Shown here: one piece after another, positions 15,795-24,265 of the stretch
How positions within the stretch are numbered: the first letter of the stretch is position 1
Layout: every line of letters starts with the position of its first letter
Assembly (NCBI GenBank): GCA_013287605.1
Contig: JABDDM010000014.1
Span: 1-39,994 of the forward strand
DNA: 39,994 nucleotides
Direction of reading: 5' to 3'
DNA from: Ignavibacteria bacterium
GTDB taxonomy: Bacteria > Bacteroidota > Ignavibacteria > Palsa-1295
Position numbers and translations under genes: made by a program
Notes under the pieces: generated by a model
What the model was told of the DNA's origin: nothing
The model's input: the letters and a program-made list of their open reading frames with translations, nothing else
Databases searched by the model: none

Positions 15795-16487
15795 TCAATG
15801 GGTTGCTTCAGCATCGGCAACTTCGACTGAAGGGTTGACGACATTATCGACCACATCCTCCACGTCATTATAAATCTCAAGTTTGACTTTGGCCGTGCCG
15901 GAATGCACGAATCCAAGTTGAACCGCAGCCGCGTGTGACAGATCAATAATGCGATTGCCAACGTACGGCCCTCGATCAGTGATCTCGACGATAACGCTCT
16001 GCAGATTGCTGAGATTTGTCACTCGCACCTTCGTGCCGAAGGGGAGTGTCTTGTGTGCTGCCATCAGCGTGTTCGTGTCGAAACGCTTCCCCGATGCTGT
16101 CTTGCGATGCTGGAAGAAACCTCCATACCACGAAGCGACGCCGGTTGAAGCAGTCCGAAGAAGAACGTCGGCTGGGGAAAGCGCCTGCCTTGCGACATTG
16201 GCGACCTTGTGCCACCGGAAGTGTCTCTGGTGACTCTTGGCTTTTGAATGGTTTTCCCTGGTGTGACCGGTCTTGTTTGCTAGAGCAGTGGTCACGTTCA
16301 CGCCGAATGATACTATGCCGGAGATACAAAACAGGACCGAAGCCACAGCAATCCTCACGGAAGAACGGATACGTCGTCGGAGACGCTCTTCGCTGGTGAT
16401 TGCAACCTGCTTCAACTCCTGGAACGTCTCGGAAACCAAGTGACCGGCCTCACGAGATATTTGGTTGAGTTGGGTGTTGTTTGCCAT
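15795..16487 (-). CDS. rlpA: RlpA-like double-psi beta-barrel protein
   Basis: RlpA proteins bind peptidoglycan at the septum, and some are lytic transglycosylases on denuded glycan. The DPBB domain occupies the C-terminal part, with TGVASWYGGFFQHRKTASG, FDTNTLMAAHKTLPFGT, VRVTNL, ITDRGPYVGNRIIDLS and AAAVQLGF in family order. The N-terminus has a charged segment (EERLRRRIR) before one hydrophobic helix (SVRIAVASVLFCISGIVSFG), so it is membrane-anchored rather than a lipoprotein as in E. coli. No SPOR domain follows. ATG at 16487 gives 230 residues and has a GGGAG sequence 13 nt upstream; the frame is open 14 codons further. A clear terminator follows. Confidence 0.88.
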   Translation of the reverse strand: MANNTQLNQISREAGHLVSETFQELKQVAITSEERLRRRIRSSVRIAVASVLFCISGIVSFGVNVTTALANKTGHTRENHSKAKSHQRHFRWHKVANVARQALSPADVLLRTASTGVASWYGGFFQHRKTASGKRFDTNTLMAAHKTLPFGTKVRVTNLSNLQSVIVEITDRGPYVGNRIIDLSHAAAVQLGFVHSGTAKVKLEIYNDVEDVVDNVVNPSVEVADAEATH

Positions 16488-16543
16488 GCCCGCACTACAA
16501 CTCCCAGTGGAAAAAGGTTCGATTTCCACTTGCTCAGAGAAAG

Positions 16544-17359
16544 CTAATGGTAGCTCTCTCGATGACGGTCGTCAAACAGATGGTTGCGAGAGTTGATCGA
16601 CTTATTAATTGTAGCGTCCGGATCAATCTCAGAGGCTATTGAACCAATGCTAGAGCCGTCCAATTCGGCCAAAACATAACCATTCTGGCCAATTATTGCC
16701 GAAGAACCTCGAAACTTCAATGAGGACTTTTGACCATCTACAGTGCAAGATTCTTCGCCAACCCGATCGGCGAAGGCGAGGATGACTTTGTTCTCGAAAG
16801 CTCTTGTCCGAAGCGTCGTTAAGAGCATCCCTGATGTCGTTACGATGTTAGACGGCACACAAATCACCTGAGCACCATGAAGTGCGAGCGTTCGGGCTGC
16901 TTCGGGAAATCGCCAGTCATAACAGATCATCATACCAACGGCCATCGAAGCGTCGGCGCAGCCTAAATCGCAAACCGGAAACCCGAGGTTACCGCGCTCG
17001 AAGAGGAGCTTCTCGCGATCAAAAAGATGTACCTTTCTGTAATGACCAATTAAGTTACCCTTTCGATCAATCAGAATGGAGCTATTGTAGAACTTGTCGT
17101 CGTCTTTCTCCATGAAGCCAGTACAAATCGCTATTTCATTTGCAATGGCTATTTGCCCAATCGCTTCGACCGCGCTGCCAGAAAGGGGCTGGGCCAATGG
17201 ACGAATCTCATCGACACTTCCGAAGCAATAGCCCGTCAATCCCAGCTCGGGAAAGACATGCAGGTCTGACGTTGATCCTTCAATCATTCGACGCATCTGC
17301 TCGAGATTCGCCTCGATGTTGCCATGTACTGGAGCAGTTTGGTGACAGGCTATTCGCAT
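16544..17359 (-). CDS. Nitrilase-superfamily carbon-nitrogen hydrolase
   Basis: This is a cytoplasmic amidase/amidohydrolase of the nitrilase superfamily. The Glu-Lys-Cys triad is visible: Glu38 in VFPELGLTGY, Lys109 in GHYRKVHLFD and Cys146 in GMMICYDWRFPEAAR. The 271-residue length suits the omega-amidase or carbamoylputrescine/agmatine-hydrolase-like branches rather than true nitrilases; exact substrate is not assignable. Its start overlaps the 3' end of the DNA methyltransferase gene by 10 nt on the same strand, so it is translated from the same message. The RlpA-like gene begins 57 nt downstream. Confidence 0.9.
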   Translation of the reverse strand: MRIACHQTAPVHGNIEANLEQMRRMIEGSTSDLHVFPELGLTGYCFGSVDEIRPLAQPLSGSAVEAIGQIAIANEIAICTGFMEKDDDKFYNSSILIDRKGNLIGHYRKVHLFDREKLLFERGNLGFPVCDLGCADASMAVGMMICYDWRFPEAARTLALHGAQVICVPSNIVTTSGMLLTTLRTRAFENKVILAFADRVGEESCTVDGQKSSLKFRGSSAIIGQNGYVLAELDGSSIGSIASEIDPDATINKSINSRNHLFDDRHRESYH

Positions 17360-18216
17360 TCGTAACCCTCCCTTTTCAAACGAGCAAGTCCCAGACGTAC
17401 GTAATCTGGATTCATATCGACACCACAGAACCTTCTCCCGAGTCGATGTGCGACAACTGAGGTGGTGCCTGAACCGCTGAAGAGGTCCAGAACGCGATCA
17501 CCCTGATTGCTGGATGCGAGGATGATGCGCTCGATCAAGCGCTCTGGCTTTTGAGTAGGATGCTCTGTATTCTCGGGCATGCTCCAGAAAGGTACGGTAA
17601 GATCCGTCCAGATATTCGACGGATGAGTCTTGCGAATGCGTTCGCCTGCTGGAGTCTGGATCCAGTCCTTTGGTTTACCATCCTGACGATAGGGCGCGAT
17701 CACTTTTTTCTCAACCTTGACAGCTTCGATATTGAAAACGTAATGTTTTGGGTCGCGCACAGCGAACCAGATGTCCTCCATGTTCTGCTTCCAGTTGCGA
17801 GCGGCGCCACGACCTTTCTCGCGCTTCCATGTGATGCGATTCAAAATTGTCCAGCCAGCATCCGCCATTGCAGACTCGATGAGTCCGCTGCATTTCCAAT
17901 CGGAGCAGATGTAAAGCGAAGCCGTTTCACTCGATACCGAAGTTAGTGCTCCGATCCAATTCCGTGTCCAACCTTCAAATTTTGTTCGAGTACGTTTATC
18001 AGAATCGTTGCCAAAGTCTTTTCCGAGATTGTACGGTGGGTCGGCGATGATTAGGTCAAACCGCCAGCCACCCATTCGTCGCAGCCCATCAATGACATCT
18101 CCGTTAAAGATACCTGATCGTTCGGAATTCACTGTGGATGCTACGTCCAAAGTTGGCAGATCGAGGCTCACAGGGAGGTGCTCAATTCGCAGTGTCTTAT
18201 TTAGTGGTGATGCCAT
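17350..18216 (-). CDS. DNA methyltransferase, beta-class N6-adenine/N4-cytosine
   Basis: This is an S-adenosylmethionine-dependent amino-methyltransferase of DNA. The catalytic motif IV DPPY is at residues 59-62 (LIIADPPYNLGKDFGND). The AdoMet-binding motif I FSGSGTT is near the C-terminus at about 246-252, followed by FCGVDMNPDYV. This IV-before-I order defines the beta class (HinfI, CcrM and related enzymes). TDLTVPFWSMPENTEHPTQKP is the usual pre-motif-I block. ATG at 18216 gives 288 residues. It lies one base after the upstream stop; the 49-codon extension in frame overlaps the upstream gene and is discarded. No C-terminal RAMA domain and no restriction endonuclease gene are seen nearby, so it is probably a solitary regulatory methylase or a lone remnant. 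The recognition site is unknown. Confidence 0.92.
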   Translation of the reverse strand: MASPLNKTLRIEHLPVSLDLPTLDVASTVNSERSGIFNGDVIDGLRRMGGWRFDLIIADPPYNLGKDFGNDSDKRTRTKFEGWTRNWIGALTSVSSETASLYICSDWKCSGLIESAMADAGWTILNRITWKREKGRGAARNWKQNMEDIWFAVRDPKHYVFNIEAVKVEKKVIAPYRQDGKPKDWIQTPAGERIRKTHPSNIWTDLTVPFWSMPENTEHPTQKPERLIERIILASSNQGDRVLDLFSGSGTTSVVAHRLGRRFCGVDMNPDYVRLGLARLKREGYECE

Positions 18217-18217
18217 C

Positions 18218-20146
18218 TCAGAATCCAAGTGAAAGACTAAGGCCAATCTCAGTATCGTCATAACTATAGAGCGGGAAGCGAGGGCCAGAAGGAAGAAGGG
18301 CGCTGACGGTAGAATAGCCGATGCTGCCTGAGAGCGAGATGTCATTGAAAAGGGATAGAGCACGCTCGTTCACAAAACTGAAATCTTTCAAGAGTGTTAC
18401 ATTCGTGAAGAGTCCGCGCTCTGTCCGATCCGCTCCAGTCAGTAAGGTGATTCGATCAGTAGTGCGGTTGACGACTGAACCGTATTTGCGATGTTCGCCA
18501 GATAGGTCAAGACTCAACATCATCCCCATAAAGATCTTTGCCTGTACGAACGCCATAAGTCGCATAAGATTATAAGTGTACTGGTCGTCGCTTATGCCGG
18601 TTGCTCTTCGCTGTGAGAGGTTACCGATTTGATCGACGTATGCGCGTAATGTCGGATTCGTGCTGAACGTGAAGAGCCCGCCAAACGACACATCGTCTCC
18701 GATCGAATGCATAAGACCTAATCCCAATGAATACTGGAAGAACGAAGAAGCGACCGTGGAAGGTCGCTTCAATTTGTTCACTGAATCCGGCAGGACGGTG
18801 AGCGGTGTCACGTAGTTCTTGAACCCGATGATCCCCTCTGCTAACAGAGCAGTTGTCTGAGAAAGCAAGGTACGAACGCCGATGCGAAGTTGATTTTCTA
18901 GGCTGCTGTAGATCGAGTCGTTTGGGTATGTGCTGTTTATAAGATCATATGTCAGATCGAGAGTTGTGCGTTGTGAGGGCGACGCCTCGTATGTACCCTC
19001 AATTGTCAACGCTGAATAATCATAAATTTTATAGTATGGCTGGTTCTTTCTGATTTCAAAAGTGAGAGGAAGTTGCAGATTAGAGGCAAACGTGGTCGCG
19101 CCAGCATCGGCAAGATTGGCAGGAATATCAAAATCCTGAGCGCTTAAATTTCGGAATGCTTGAGTGGGTGCGATCAAGAAAAACAGTGGAGCTTTTGCCG
19201 GCTCGTCGTCCGACTGATCGCTGGAGTCTGGCTCCGAATAGGTAGGAGCAACAGGCCTTGTGGCCGAGGTTGTGTGTGTGTGTTGAGTCGAGATAGCCGA
19301 TGAATCAGGTTCTAGGCTCCCTTGCGTAGGCAAAAAGTCGCTTTCCGGGTAGGCTTTTTCAAGATCCTTGATCGCTTGGGCGAAAAGGAGAAGGATTCGG
19401 TCTTCTTGCTTAAGTCCCGAGAGCACATGCTCGAGGAGCGGACGAGTTTCTCTCAGTTCTCCAAGCGATACTTCTTTTACACTTTGTGTGAAAGTGAGCG
19501 AATCCAGCAGGTCAGCAAGGGTCGAAACAATTTGAGATGCAGAATCACGTTGATCTGAAAGCACTGCGGCATTCTTGCCCTTAAACTGGATCGAATCCAG
19601 CGCACCGCTAACTAGATACAGCGCCGTGGTCGTGGTTGCAACCAATGAGTCTGTAGTCGAAGACCCTTCGGCAGCATTCGATTTGATTGGTTCAGTACTC
19701 GGGCCAGTTTGGCTAGCTTGCTGTGTGGGCGGAATCGAGAATGTCCCAGTTTTCTGAGCAGAATTGTCCGGATAGGATTGAGAGTCTGCTACGGGCTCAG
19801 AGCCTGCCAAGCTGGCTTCTGCACGTATTGATGGAATATTCGAGAGATAGAAACTTGCACCTATCCCTAGTTGGGTGGCAGAGTAGGAATGGATATCTCG
19901 CTGTGTATAGATGTAAGGCGTCGTCGACGCGCTGAATTTATAGGTAGCGACTGGCGAAAACTGTGTCAAATATTGAAGTGTGATCCCCGGTTGGAAAATA
20001 CGATCGGGTGCGCTTGTGTCAACGCCTTCGACATTCGAACTAGATATGATTCCCGCTGAGAGTGTCCCTTGAAATTGAGCGTACGAAGGTCCTGCCCAAA
20101 TCATAGATTCAAGTACAATGACAAGCAAGAGCGAGCGAAAGATCAT
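18218..20146 (-). CDS. Predicted outer-membrane beta-barrel protein with internal insertion (family unknown)
   Basis: I do not recognise the family. From ATG 20146 the product has 642 residues, with a signal peptide of about 23 residues (MIFRSLLLVIVL core, cleavage near SYA/QFQG). Residues 25-113 alternate hydrophobic and polar positions as in beta strands. Residues 114-168 and 271-318 are Ser/Thr/Gln/Asp/Pro-rich and low in complexity. Residues about 170-270 between them look alpha-helical. From about 322 to the end the strand pattern resumes, and the protein ends in Phe (LSLSLGF), a typical outer-membrane insertion signal. This suggests a barrel with a large soluble insertion. It is one base upstream of the methyltransferase gene. 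The frame is open 53 codons before 20146 but gives no better signal. Confidence 0.75.
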   Translation of the reverse strand: MIFRSLLLVIVLESMIWAGPSYAQFQGTLSAGIISSSNVEGVDTSAPDRIFQPGITLQYLTQFSPVATYKFSASTTPYIYTQRDIHSYSATQLGIGASFYLSNIPSIRAEASLAGSEPVADSQSYPDNSAQKTGTFSIPPTQQASQTGPSTEPIKSNAAEGSSTTDSLVATTTTALYLVSGALDSIQFKGKNAAVLSDQRDSASQIVSTLADLLDSLTFTQSVKEVSLGELRETRPLLEHVLSGLKQEDRILLLFAQAIKDLEKAYPESDFLPTQGSLEPDSSAISTQHTHTTSATRPVAPTYSEPDSSDQSDDEPAKAPLFFLIAPTQAFRNLSAQDFDIPANLADAGATTFASNLQLPLTFEIRKNQPYYKIYDYSALTIEGTYEASPSQRTTLDLTYDLINSTYPNDSIYSSLENQLRIGVRTLLSQTTALLAEGIIGFKNYVTPLTVLPDSVNKLKRPSTVASSFFQYSLGLGLMHSIGDDVSFGGLFTFSTNPTLRAYVDQIGNLSQRRATGISDDQYTYNLMRLMAFVQAKIFMGMMLSLDLSGEHRKYGSVVNRTTDRITLLTGADRTERGLFTNVTLLKDFSFVNERALSLFNDISLSGSIGYSTVSALLPSGPRFPLYSYDDTEIGLSLSLGF

Positions 20147-20223
20147 ATTGTGAATCACAGATGTGGTGAGCAGCCACACATCTACAGAGTCTCTATGTTC
20201 CCTAAAGCTTAACAGCAGTCCCT

Positions 20224-20988
20224 CTAAGTGAAATTCATAAGTGCTAGCCAGAGCGAGTGGAAATGCATGGGATCGACTCGGTCGAGCAGGTAGTAAAGCC
20301 CCCACATGGTAAACCCGACCGAGATGGGCACAGAAAGATTGTCGTCGAATCGAAGCCGGACGCTAGCCGCTTCAACCACAGCGCCGGCAACGGCTGCGAT
20401 CGCTCCGATCGCGTATTCGACTCCGGTGCCAACCGCTTTGGGTGCAAGAGCGACAACTATCCAAGCGGTAACCACGAATGCCATCGTGCCTTCACGACTC
20501 TTATCAAGAAATGGGTGCTTTCCCCACATTTTCCCAAAGATTGCGCTTGACGCGTCTGAAATGATGAGGATAGAGAAGGCGGTAACCGTTATAAGCTTTG
20601 GAAAGATAAAGACGCAAAGCGCCGCACTGATCAAAACGTAGGTTGCGCCTGAAAGGAGCATCTTCGAGTCGTCCCGTTCGTGAGGACGAAGTAGTCGGAA
20701 GAAAACTTTGTTGACAATTCGCTTAAGCCACGGCATGTAGTGCCTTCCGACGTCAACAAACACGGAAAAGATCAGGAAGGGCACAAGGAACTCCAGGGTG
20801 GTTTGCCGAGGAATGAAGTAATAAACCACCGGGATGGAAAGTGAGGCCAGATGGATTCCCTTTCGGACAAGTTCATCCTTGACGCTGATGTCCTTATCGG
20901 GCAAGGGATCGCCCAAAATGGAATCTGTAGAATCAGTTCTCTCGAACGCGCGCTTATGCACACCGGCAATCAGCTCTTTGTGTTCCAA
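20224..20988 (-). CDS. Dolichol/phytol-kinase-like CTP-dependent lipid kinase
   Basis: This is a polytopic membrane protein of the Sec59/VTE5 group, related to CdsA, whose characterised members phosphorylate dolichol, phytol or diacylglycerol with CTP. Visible support is VRKGIHLASLSIPVVYYF near the N-terminus (family ELVRKxxH start), then SDASSAIFGKMWGKHPF and KSREGTMAFVVTAW. These match the conserved DAxAxxxG and KSxEGS blocks. AAVAGAVVEAASVRLRFDDNLSVP matches the closing ExxS-DNxxVP block. The start is uncertain: an in-frame TAG at 21001 excludes upstream starts, and TTG 20988 or GTG 20961 are the only early candidates. The bacterial substrate is not known. It precedes the beta-barrel gene by 77 nt. 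Confidence 0.85.
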   Translation of the reverse strand: MEHKELIAGVHKRAFERTDSTDSILGDPLPDKDISVKDELVRKGIHLASLSIPVVYYFIPRQTTLEFLVPFLIFSVFVDVGRHYMPWLKRIVNKVFFRLLRPHERDDSKMLLSGATYVLISAALCVFIFPKLITVTAFSILIISDASSAIFGKMWGKHPFLDKSREGTMAFVVTAWIVVALAPKAVGTGVEYAIGAIAAVAGAVVEAASVRLRFDDNLSVPISVGFTMWGLYYLLDRVDPMHFHSLWLALMNFT

Positions 20989-21245
20989 TTCGTCTTCGCT
21001 CTAATTCGAAAGGTGCTAGCCCGAATGCTGCAAGTAATTAACCATTCACAGGCTCCCGTAAAAAATCTTTGCAAAAATAGCTCTTTCACGGACTTTCCTG
21101 TGTTATCGGTAAAGTAGTAGGACGCGTGCCGCCGTGTAGAAGGTATGTGTCGTCGGAGAAAGACCTTCGATGTTGGTGCATTCATTTGGGAATAACCTTC
21201 TTTTCCGCACGTCAAAACGAAACGTTCGCTCTGCTCTTCCAAAGT

Positions 21246-23288
21246 GTGCTTCTAATTTTCTCAAAACCGGTTATCCGCTTATATATTGTTGGTTTAGTCA
21301 TTCTCGCAATTGCCTCTTTGGTAAATGCGGGGTATTGCTATGACTTGCACGTGCAATGGGCGTCGTCAGTAATCTCTTACACTTCTCAGTTAGGTACCAA
21401 AGAATACTCTGCACGCCAACTCTTAGGCAAGCCGAACAAATGCCCTGACGCTGGCGATAGTCCCTGTGCGTGGGCGGCAGCGCACGATGGGCCGGATGGT
21501 GGTGGAGAGGAACATCTAAAAGTTGGATATGCGCGAGCAATGTATATCCAGCAAGTTGCAATCGCCGAAAATTTTAATCCCGGCGCCGTTGAACGGGTCT
21601 ATATCTTCGATCTTAATGGAGATCGGCACGAGGTCTATCACAAAGCTGTACATGCTGCCGCAGCTTCCTCCCGGGTGTTGAATATCATCTTCCCAAAAAC
21701 GGACTACGCAGTCAATGCCGTTGAGATTGATCTTCAATGCGGCCAGGTCGACGGCTGGAATGAGATTGATGCCATTGGCATCAGCGAGTCAGCCGACCCA
21801 GTTGTCGCTGAGATAAATGTCGCACCGAATATGGAGACCAACCCAATCCGCGAGAATCTGGGGCCGGCGGTGAATTCTGCGTTCGATGAGGTCTTGCCGG
21901 TAATCTCGCCGGACGGACGCACGATCTATATTGACCGAAAGAATCATCCGGACAACATCGGTAACCATGATAATATCTGGTACTCTGAGCTTAGCCGGGA
22001 CGGAGTCTGGTCGCAGGCGGTGAACATTGGTCCCCCTCTAAATAATGGCGGGAGTTCTTTTGTTGCATCGATCACACCGGATGGCAACACCTTACTCCTT
22101 GGAGGTACTTACCACTACAAGGATTCCGATGAATTCGGTATTTGGCTTTCGCATCACCAGGAGGAGACTTGGGGTTATCCCGAGAAAGTGCATGTGAAGG
22201 ATTTTTACACACACAGCCAATTTATAGAGTTCTGCCTCTCCAATGACAACCGTGCGATCCTCATGAGTCTTGAGCGCGAGGAAGGGCTTGGACGAAAAGA
22301 TATCTATGTCAGTTTTGTCAAACCGGATGGCACCTGGACGGCTCCGAAAAATCTTGGGCCAGTCGTTAACTCGGCGGCAGACGAAGGGATGCCTTTCCTC
22401 GCTTCCGATGGTGTAACTCTTTATTATGCTTCCGAAGGTTTCAGCGGCTATGGAGGGATGGACATGTACCTTACTCGTCGGCTAGATGATACGTGGGAGC
22501 ACTGGAGCGAACCACAGAATCTCGGCCCCGGACTGAATACGCCCGGCTGGGATGCTTATTACACGATCCCAGCTTCTGGCGACTTTGCTTATTTCATTTC
22601 CACTGAAAGCTCGATCGGGCAGGGCGATGTTTTCCGAGTGAGGCTTCCAGAATCCCTCAAGCCAAAGCCGGTTGTACTGATTTCCGGAAGAGTACTCGAC
22701 GCAAAGACACACAAGCCGGTACGCGCCTCGATCCATTACGAGGTGCTCTCGCAAGCCAAAGAGGTTGGGGGAGCCAGCTCCAACTCTCAAGGTAATTTCA
22801 AGATCGTGCTTCCTGCGGGCGCCATCTATGGCTTCCACGCCGAAGCGAAGGGTTACGCTTCTGTCAATCAGAGTCTGGATCTTCACAATGTCCACAAGTA
22901 TCAGGAGTTAACTCAGGATCTTTCGCTTGTGCCTTTGGAAGTCGGTCAGACTCTTCGACTCAACAACATCTTTTTTGATTTTGGCAAGTCAATATTGGAA
23001 GCAACCTCATTTGGAGAGCTGGACCGAGTGGTGAAGATGCTGGTCGATAACCCAAAGCTGATGATAGCAATCAATGGTCACGCGGATAGTATCGGGACTC
23101 ACGCAGCTAATATGCAGCTCTCGACTGATCGCGCTTCGGCAGTCGAAAAGTATCTCGTCACAAAGGGAATAGCCCTAAAACGGTTGCGAATTCAGGGATT
23201 TGGGGAGACGAAGCCACTTTCGCCAAATTCTACAGACGATGGCCGCCGGCAGAATCGCAGAGTGGAGATTACGATATTGCGAGAGTAA
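21246..23288 (+). CDS. PD40 beta-propeller protein with C-terminal OmpA peptidoglycan-binding domain
   Basis: This is a predicted envelope protein linking the outer membrane or periplasm to peptidoglycan. A signal peptide (LYIVGLVILAIASLVNA, then GYC) precedes a roughly 150-residue beta domain with cysteines (PNKCPDAGDSPCAWAA). Next come PD40/TolB-like propeller repeats recognisable by SPDGRTIY, TPDGNTLLLGG and ASDGVTLYYASEG (about residues 215-400). A carboxypeptidase-regulatory-like domain starts near 477 (ISGRVLDAKTHKPV). The OmpA domain is at about 570-680 (FFDFGKSIL, INGHADSIGTHAANMQLSTD, GFGETKP, RRQNRRVEI). The start is uncertain: GTG 21246 best fits the signal peptide, while the frame is open to GTG 21126. 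It is divergent from the lipid-kinase gene. Confidence 0.85.
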   Translation: MLLIFSKPVIRLYIVGLVILAIASLVNAGYCYDLHVQWASSVISYTSQLGTKEYSARQLLGKPNKCPDAGDSPCAWAAAHDGPDGGGEEHLKVGYARAMYIQQVAIAENFNPGAVERVYIFDLNGDRHEVYHKAVHAAAASSRVLNIIFPKTDYAVNAVEIDLQCGQVDGWNEIDAIGISESADPVVAEINVAPNMETNPIRENLGPAVNSAFDEVLPVISPDGRTIYIDRKNHPDNIGNHDNIWYSELSRDGVWSQAVNIGPPLNNGGSSFVASITPDGNTLLLGGTYHYKDSDEFGIWLSHHQEETWGYPEKVHVKDFYTHSQFIEFCLSNDNRAILMSLEREEGLGRKDIYVSFVKPDGTWTAPKNLGPVVNSAADEGMPFLASDGVTLYYASEGFSGYGGMDMYLTRRLDDTWEHWSEPQNLGPGLNTPGWDAYYTIPASGDFAYFISTESSIGQGDVFRVRLPESLKPKPVVLISGRVLDAKTHKPVRASIHYEVLSQAKEVGGASSNSQGNFKIVLPAGAIYGFHAEAKGYASVNQSLDLHNVHKYQELTQDLSLVPLEVGQTLRLNNIFFDFGKSILEATSFGELDRVVKMLVDNPKLMIAINGHADSIGTHAANMQLSTDRASAVEKYLVTKGIALKRLRIQGFGETKPLSPNSTDDGRRQNRRVEITILRE

Positions 23289-23369
23289 CTGCGGCTTCAA
23301 CATTCCAAACGGTTCATCAGGATATTTGGTTAACTGCGCTTGCACAGCTTCAATGCGCTAGTCTGCTAT

Positions 23370-24251
23370 ATGTTTGAATTGCCAGTCATAGATTCTCCGA
23401 AGCCTACTGTGCTTCGTGCCCCGAGGCCTGAGTGGTTGAAGGTGAAGATTCCGCAGGGGGAAAAGTTTTCCGAATTGAAGTCGCTCATTCGATCACACGG
23501 TCTGCACACCGTTTGTGAAGAAGCGCGCTGTCCGAATATGGCGGAATGCTGGAACGCGGGTACCGCTACGTTCATGATACTGGGGGATACCTGCACACGC
23601 TCATGCGGGTTCTGTGCAGTAAAGACTGGCCGGCCAATGCTTCTCGATCAGGAAGAGCCGCAGCATGTTGCTGATGCCGTTCGCATCATGCGATTGAAGC
23701 ACGCAGTGATCACCTCAGTCAATCGCGACGAACTTCCCGATGGAGGATCGACCATTTTTGCACGAACCATTGAAGCTGTTCGCGAGCAAAATCCAGGTAC
23801 AACGATCGAGGTACTCATACCTGATTTTAAGGGAAAAGATGCTTCGCTGGATATGATTCTGGATGCCAAGCCGGACATCCTCAATCATAACACGGAGACC
23901 GTGCCGTCACTCTATCGCATTGTTCGTCCCCAGGCGAAGTACCATTGGACATTGAAGGTGCTTACTCGTGCGAAGGCGCGGGGCTTCGTAACAAAGACTG
24001 GGGTGATGCTCGGTCTGGGCGAATCGCGGGAAGAGCTTTTGAAGGTGATGATGGATTTGGCTAACCTGAAAGTTGACATTCTTACTCTCGGGCAATATCT
24101 TCAGCCTACGAGTGCGCACTTGCCGGTTCACCGGTTCTTGCATCCTAATGAATTTAAAGAACTCCACGATATTGGAATTGGCATGGGCTTCCGCATCGTC
24201 GAAGCAGGTCCACTCGTGAGAAGCTCGTATCATGCCGAGCAGCACGTTTAA
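23370..24251 (+). CDS. lipA: Lipoyl synthase
   Basis: This radical-SAM enzyme inserts two sulfurs into octanoyl groups on carrier domains of 2-oxoacid dehydrogenases and glycine cleavage H protein. Both iron-sulfur clusters are visible: the auxiliary cluster ligands Cys49, Cys54 and Cys60 in CEEARCPNMAEC, and the radical-SAM cluster CTRSCGFC (Cys75, Cys79, Cys82). The C-terminal RSSYHAE supplies the conserved serine ligand. ATG 23370 gives 293 residues, a normal length; the upstream TTG at 23340 is less likely. No lipB or 2-oxoacid dehydrogenase gene is adjacent. The waaA gene follows 14 nt later on the same strand. Confidence 0.97.
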   Translation: MFELPVIDSPKPTVLRAPRPEWLKVKIPQGEKFSELKSLIRSHGLHTVCEEARCPNMAECWNAGTATFMILGDTCTRSCGFCAVKTGRPMLLDQEEPQHVADAVRIMRLKHAVITSVNRDELPDGGSTIFARTIEAVREQNPGTTIEVLIPDFKGKDASLDMILDAKPDILNHNTETVPSLYRIVRPQAKYHWTLKVLTRAKARGFVTKTGVMLGLGESREELLKVMMDLANLKVDILTLGQYLQPTSAHLPVHRFLHPNEFKELHDIGIGMGFRIVEAGPLVRSSYHAEQHV

Positions 24252-24265
24252 CGACCTCGCTCGCA

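Noticed and set aside
18217-18363. 49-codon N-terminal extension of the DNA methyltransferase
   Set aside because: It overlaps the C-terminal end of the upstream gene in another frame, and ATG 18216 sits one base after that gene's stop.
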